Shown here: piece after piece, positions 3,201-5,479 of the stretch
How the letters are laid out: each line of letters opens with the position of its first letter
Position numbering within the stretch: position 1 is the stretch's first letter
Assembly: GCA_017457585.1 (NCBI GenBank)
Contig: JAFTHD010000178.1
Coordinates: forward strand, 1 to 5,479
Direction of reading: 5' to 3'
Length of the DNA stretch: 5,479 nt
Source: Bacillota bacterium
Lineage (GTDB): Bacteria; Bacillota_A; Clostridia; Peptostreptococcales; Anaerovoracaceae
Position numbers and translations under genes: made by a program
The notes under the pieces: generated by a model
The model's input: the letters and a program-made list of their open reading frames with translations, nothing else
Database searches by the model: none
What the model was told of the DNA's origin: nothing

Positions 3201-5479
3201 CTACTCTACATTCTTGAGGGCGTCGCTCTTCGGAATCCTTCCGATCTTGAACATGAGCACAGCGCACACGGCCAGGTAGCTGGCCAGCCCCATAATCACC
3301 ATCTTCACGTAGCAGGAATTGTCGATGATGTACGGTATGTAGCCCGTCATCATGGTGTACATGTAATCCGTAAAGACGAACCGCAAGGTCACGTCCAGTA
3401 TCGGGATTGCGATAAGAAGTGAGAGGATCACCACAACCGATGTTATCACAAGGTATAGTCCTGCAATCTCCCTGGAAGTGTATCCCAGGATCTTCGTCAT
3501 GGATATAGAGATCGCGTTTCGCTCTATGATGTTCTTCGTCAGCACGTACATCATCAGGATGAACATTACGATGGCAAAGTACTTCACGTAACCGAAGAAA
3601 TCACCCATGGACACCCTGAGCTGGGTCGCAATCCTTGTAAGATCCGCTTCCGTAATGACCGAGGCGATATCATCCTCGTCTATATCCGTCAGCTCAACGT
3701 CGCTGAAATATCCTGAGAAGTAGTCATCCGGCTCGTTGAAGGTTTCGTTAAAGTCCTCTCTGTTTATGAACACGGACAGCGCCGCATCGTATTTATAAAC
3801 ACCTGCGATCGTAAAGTCGTAGGTATCGTCGCTGTACGGGTCTTTGAGGGTCACCGTATCGCCTATCTTATACTTGAACTTCTCCAAAAGTCCGTTGTTT
3901 ACAAAGGCCTCGCCCGGCTTAATATCAGCCGTTATGTACTTGCTGTCCTCCTTTATGCCATATATGAGAACGTTGTCCGTCATGTAGCCCTCGTACATGG
4001 TGTCCAAAGACGTGACGCTGTACTTTTCCACGTCCTTGTTCGCCGTCTTCACGTCCGTGTCGTTGACGATGTACTGGTATGCGGCGATTTCGCTCTCCGT
4101 CACCACCTTGGAATAGTCGTCGAGCAAAGGTCCAAACATGGTGCCGAAGACGGCAATGGCGCCGCCCAGGAAAATTCCCACGAAGAGGACGATGTAGGCC
4201 GAAGTGTTCTGGAAGAGTATTCTCAGCCTGAACCTGTTCATGAAGCGGATCCTCTTGCTGAGCGGTATGCTGAGCCTGCTCTGCCTCTTGGAAAGTTCGT
4301 GGCGCAGGAATCTCAGCGGCGAAAGTCTCAGCTTCGAGATGAGCATGGTCAGGTTGATGACCAGCATCATCACGATCGGTACCGCCGTCGTAAGGATGAA
4401 GGCTTCCGAGTTCCAGAGGGTCTCGTAGGTCGTCAGACTGTAGCTTGCCATGTAAAGGTTCGCCATGCTGTATTTCAACACGGTGTACCCCAGGATGTTT
4501 CCGATGATGGCTGCCACGATGGTAACGAGAATCGGCAAGGTCATGTAGTACCTTACCATCTCGCCGCGGGTGTATCCCGACGCTCTGAGGGTTCCTATGG
4601 TTCCCGACTCGCTGGTTATGGTTCCGGATATTGTAATTGCGAAAATAAATGCCAGCACTATGGTAACGATGTAGTCGAATACGACGAACATGACTTTGTC
4701 GCTTCCCAGGTCCTCGCCGGTGAAGTTGATCGCCTTGTTGGCATAGCGGGGCACAAAGGAGGTGATGTCTATCATGTCCGTTTCATCGAGCTTCACATCC
4801 TGCAGGTCGTTTATCTGCTTCTGAATGGCTTCCGCCCTTGCCACCGCTTCCTTGTCACCGGTCAGCGCATCGAAGAGCTCCTTCTGCATGTCCTTTCCCA
4901 GCTTCTTGCCCTTATCCTGAAGGGCGTCTATCTGGTCGCTTGCGATAGCCTGGTTGTAGACACCCAGCACGTCCGCCAGATTTTCCAGGAAGTCATCGGA
5001 CATGTCCTTTTCAGCGGTGTCGTCTTCCGGCTCCTCATCGTATCGCCAGGCGAAATTGTACGCGCCCGTCCCCTTCGGAAGGGCATCGTACCCTGCTTCT
5101 GTCACCACTCCGACGCCAAAATTTGTGGCATCGAACATCATGTCCGCGTTGTTCTCAAAGAGACAGCTGTAGTCCGGAAGAGCCACGATGCCGCATATGG
5201 CAAGGTCTTTGCCGCCTATGGTGAAGGTGTCTCCCATGGCGAGTCCCTGGTGCTCTGCAAAGAGCCTGTCAAGGGCAATCTCCTCTTCGCTTTCAGGAAG
5301 CTTTCCGTCCATGAGGCACTGAACGTTCACCTCATCGCGCAGTTTGTATATTCTCACGTTGGCGGTCTTCTCGTTGTACGACAGTTCCTTATATCTCAGG
5401 TCGTACATCTTGACGCCGCTCTTGTACTCGATGGTCTCAATCAGATCCGCATCCGGCGCCTTGTCAAAGGCCATATGGC
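3201..5479 (-). CDS. ABC transporter permease with two FtsX domains, 5' end missing
   Basis: A large membrane permease of the MacB/FtsX superfamily, cut by the window edge. Residue numbers count from the Met at 5474, which is probably internal: the frame stays open to the edge, no ribosome binding site is visible, and the expected first membrane segment is missing. Order: extracytoplasmic domain 1 (about 1-258) with a MacB-type strand motif (GDTFTIGG, 81-88) and a charged helical stretch (180-230) that may form a coiled coil; membrane segments at about 262-286, 310-332 and 358-380 forming the first FtsX domain, with GTIGTLRASGYTRGEM (291-306); a basic cytoplasmic linker (381-420); segment 424-446; extracytoplasmic domain 2 (about 450-622) with a second GDTVTLKD motif (538-545); then segments at about 628-648, 668-692 and 722-744 as the second FtsX domain. 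Such permeases work with a separate ATPase, not in this window and perhaps upstream. The substrate is unknown; lipid, peptide or cell-envelope roles are all possible for this superfamily. Confidence 0.9.
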   Translation of the reverse strand, partial: HMAFDKAPDADLIETIEYKSGVKMYDLRYKELSYNEKTANVRIYKLRDEVNVQCLMDGKLPESEEEIALDRLFAEHQGLAMGDTFTIGGKDLAICGIVALPDYSCLFENNADMMFDATNFGVGVVTEAGYDALPKGTGAYNFAWRYDEEPEDDTAEKDMSDDFLENLADVLGVYNQAIASDQIDALQDKGKKLGKDMQKELFDALTGDKEAVARAEAIQKQINDLQDVKLDETDMIDITSFVPRYANKAINFTGEDLGSDKVMFVVFDYIVTIVLAFIFAITISGTITSESGTIGTLRASGYTRGEMVRYYMTLPILVTIVAAIIGNILGYTVLKYSMANLYMASYSLTTYETLWNSEAFILTTAVPIVMMLVINLTMLISKLRLSPLRFLRHELSKRQSRLSIPLSKRIRFMNRFRLRILFQNTSAYIVLFVGIFLGGAIAVFGTMFGPLLDDYSKVVTESEIAAYQYIVNDTDVKTANKDVEKYSVTSLDTMYEGYMTDNVLIYGIKEDSKYITADIKPGEAFVNNGLLEKFKYKIGDTVTLKDPYSDDTYDFTIAGVYKYDAALSVFINREDFNETFNEPDDYFSGYFSDVELTDIDEDDIASVITEADLTRIATQLRVSMGDFFGYVKYFAIVMFILMMYVLTKNIIERNAISISMTKILGYTSREIAGLYLVITSVVVILSLLIAIPILDVTLRFVFTDYMYTMMTGYIPYIIDNSCYVKMVIMGLASYLAVCAVLMFKIGRIPKSDALKNVE

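Noticed and set aside
3201..5474. Complete permease gene starting at the ATG at 5474
   Set aside because: The frame stays open past this Met to the window edge, no ribosome binding site is visible, and the N-terminal membrane segment expected before the first extracytoplasmic domain is missing.

Overview
The window looks like part of a chromosome of an anaerobic Bacillota (Clostridia-type) bacterium of moderate GC. The reasons are strong AGGAGG ribosome binding sites, a stand-alone carboxyltransferase subunit with no biotinyl domain, an ECF-type biotin transporter component and a large double-FtsX permease. The lineage is an inference; no marker gene is present. All four protein genes lie on the minus strand and are read from right to left.

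From the right: the C-terminal three quarters or so of a large ABC transporter permease runs off the right edge (3201-5479). A perfect 10-bp inverted repeat (3155-3183) separates it from a 465-residue oxaloacetate decarboxylase alpha / pyruvate carboxylase B type carboxyltransferase (1692-3089), which ends in a good intrinsic terminator (1621-1653). Next is bioY, the biotin-binding membrane component of a biotin uptake transporter (962-1513). It has a clear sigma-70 type promoter (TTGACA, 17 bp, TATACT) overlapped by a candidate operator. Then comes a small YgjV-family membrane protein (344-883) with a second good promoter (TTGACT, 17 bp, TATCAT) in the bioY-ygjV gap and a terminator hairpin three bases after its stop codon.

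The carboxyltransferase works with a biotinylated partner encoded elsewhere, and the neighbouring bioY imports biotin. This supports a biotin-dependent carboxylation or decarboxylation theme, although promoters and a terminator place the two genes in separate transcription units. The YgjV protein and the permease have no evident link to it.

The left 343 bases are non-coding as far as I can tell and are the most unusual part. Three units of exactly 73 bp stand in tandem from base 1, probably continuing past the left edge. Each can fold a hairpin, and one stem pair changes in a compensated way between units. A decayed fourth copy merges into the ygjV terminator. This suggests a structured repeat family built on or beside a terminator. 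I could not identify a known family for it.
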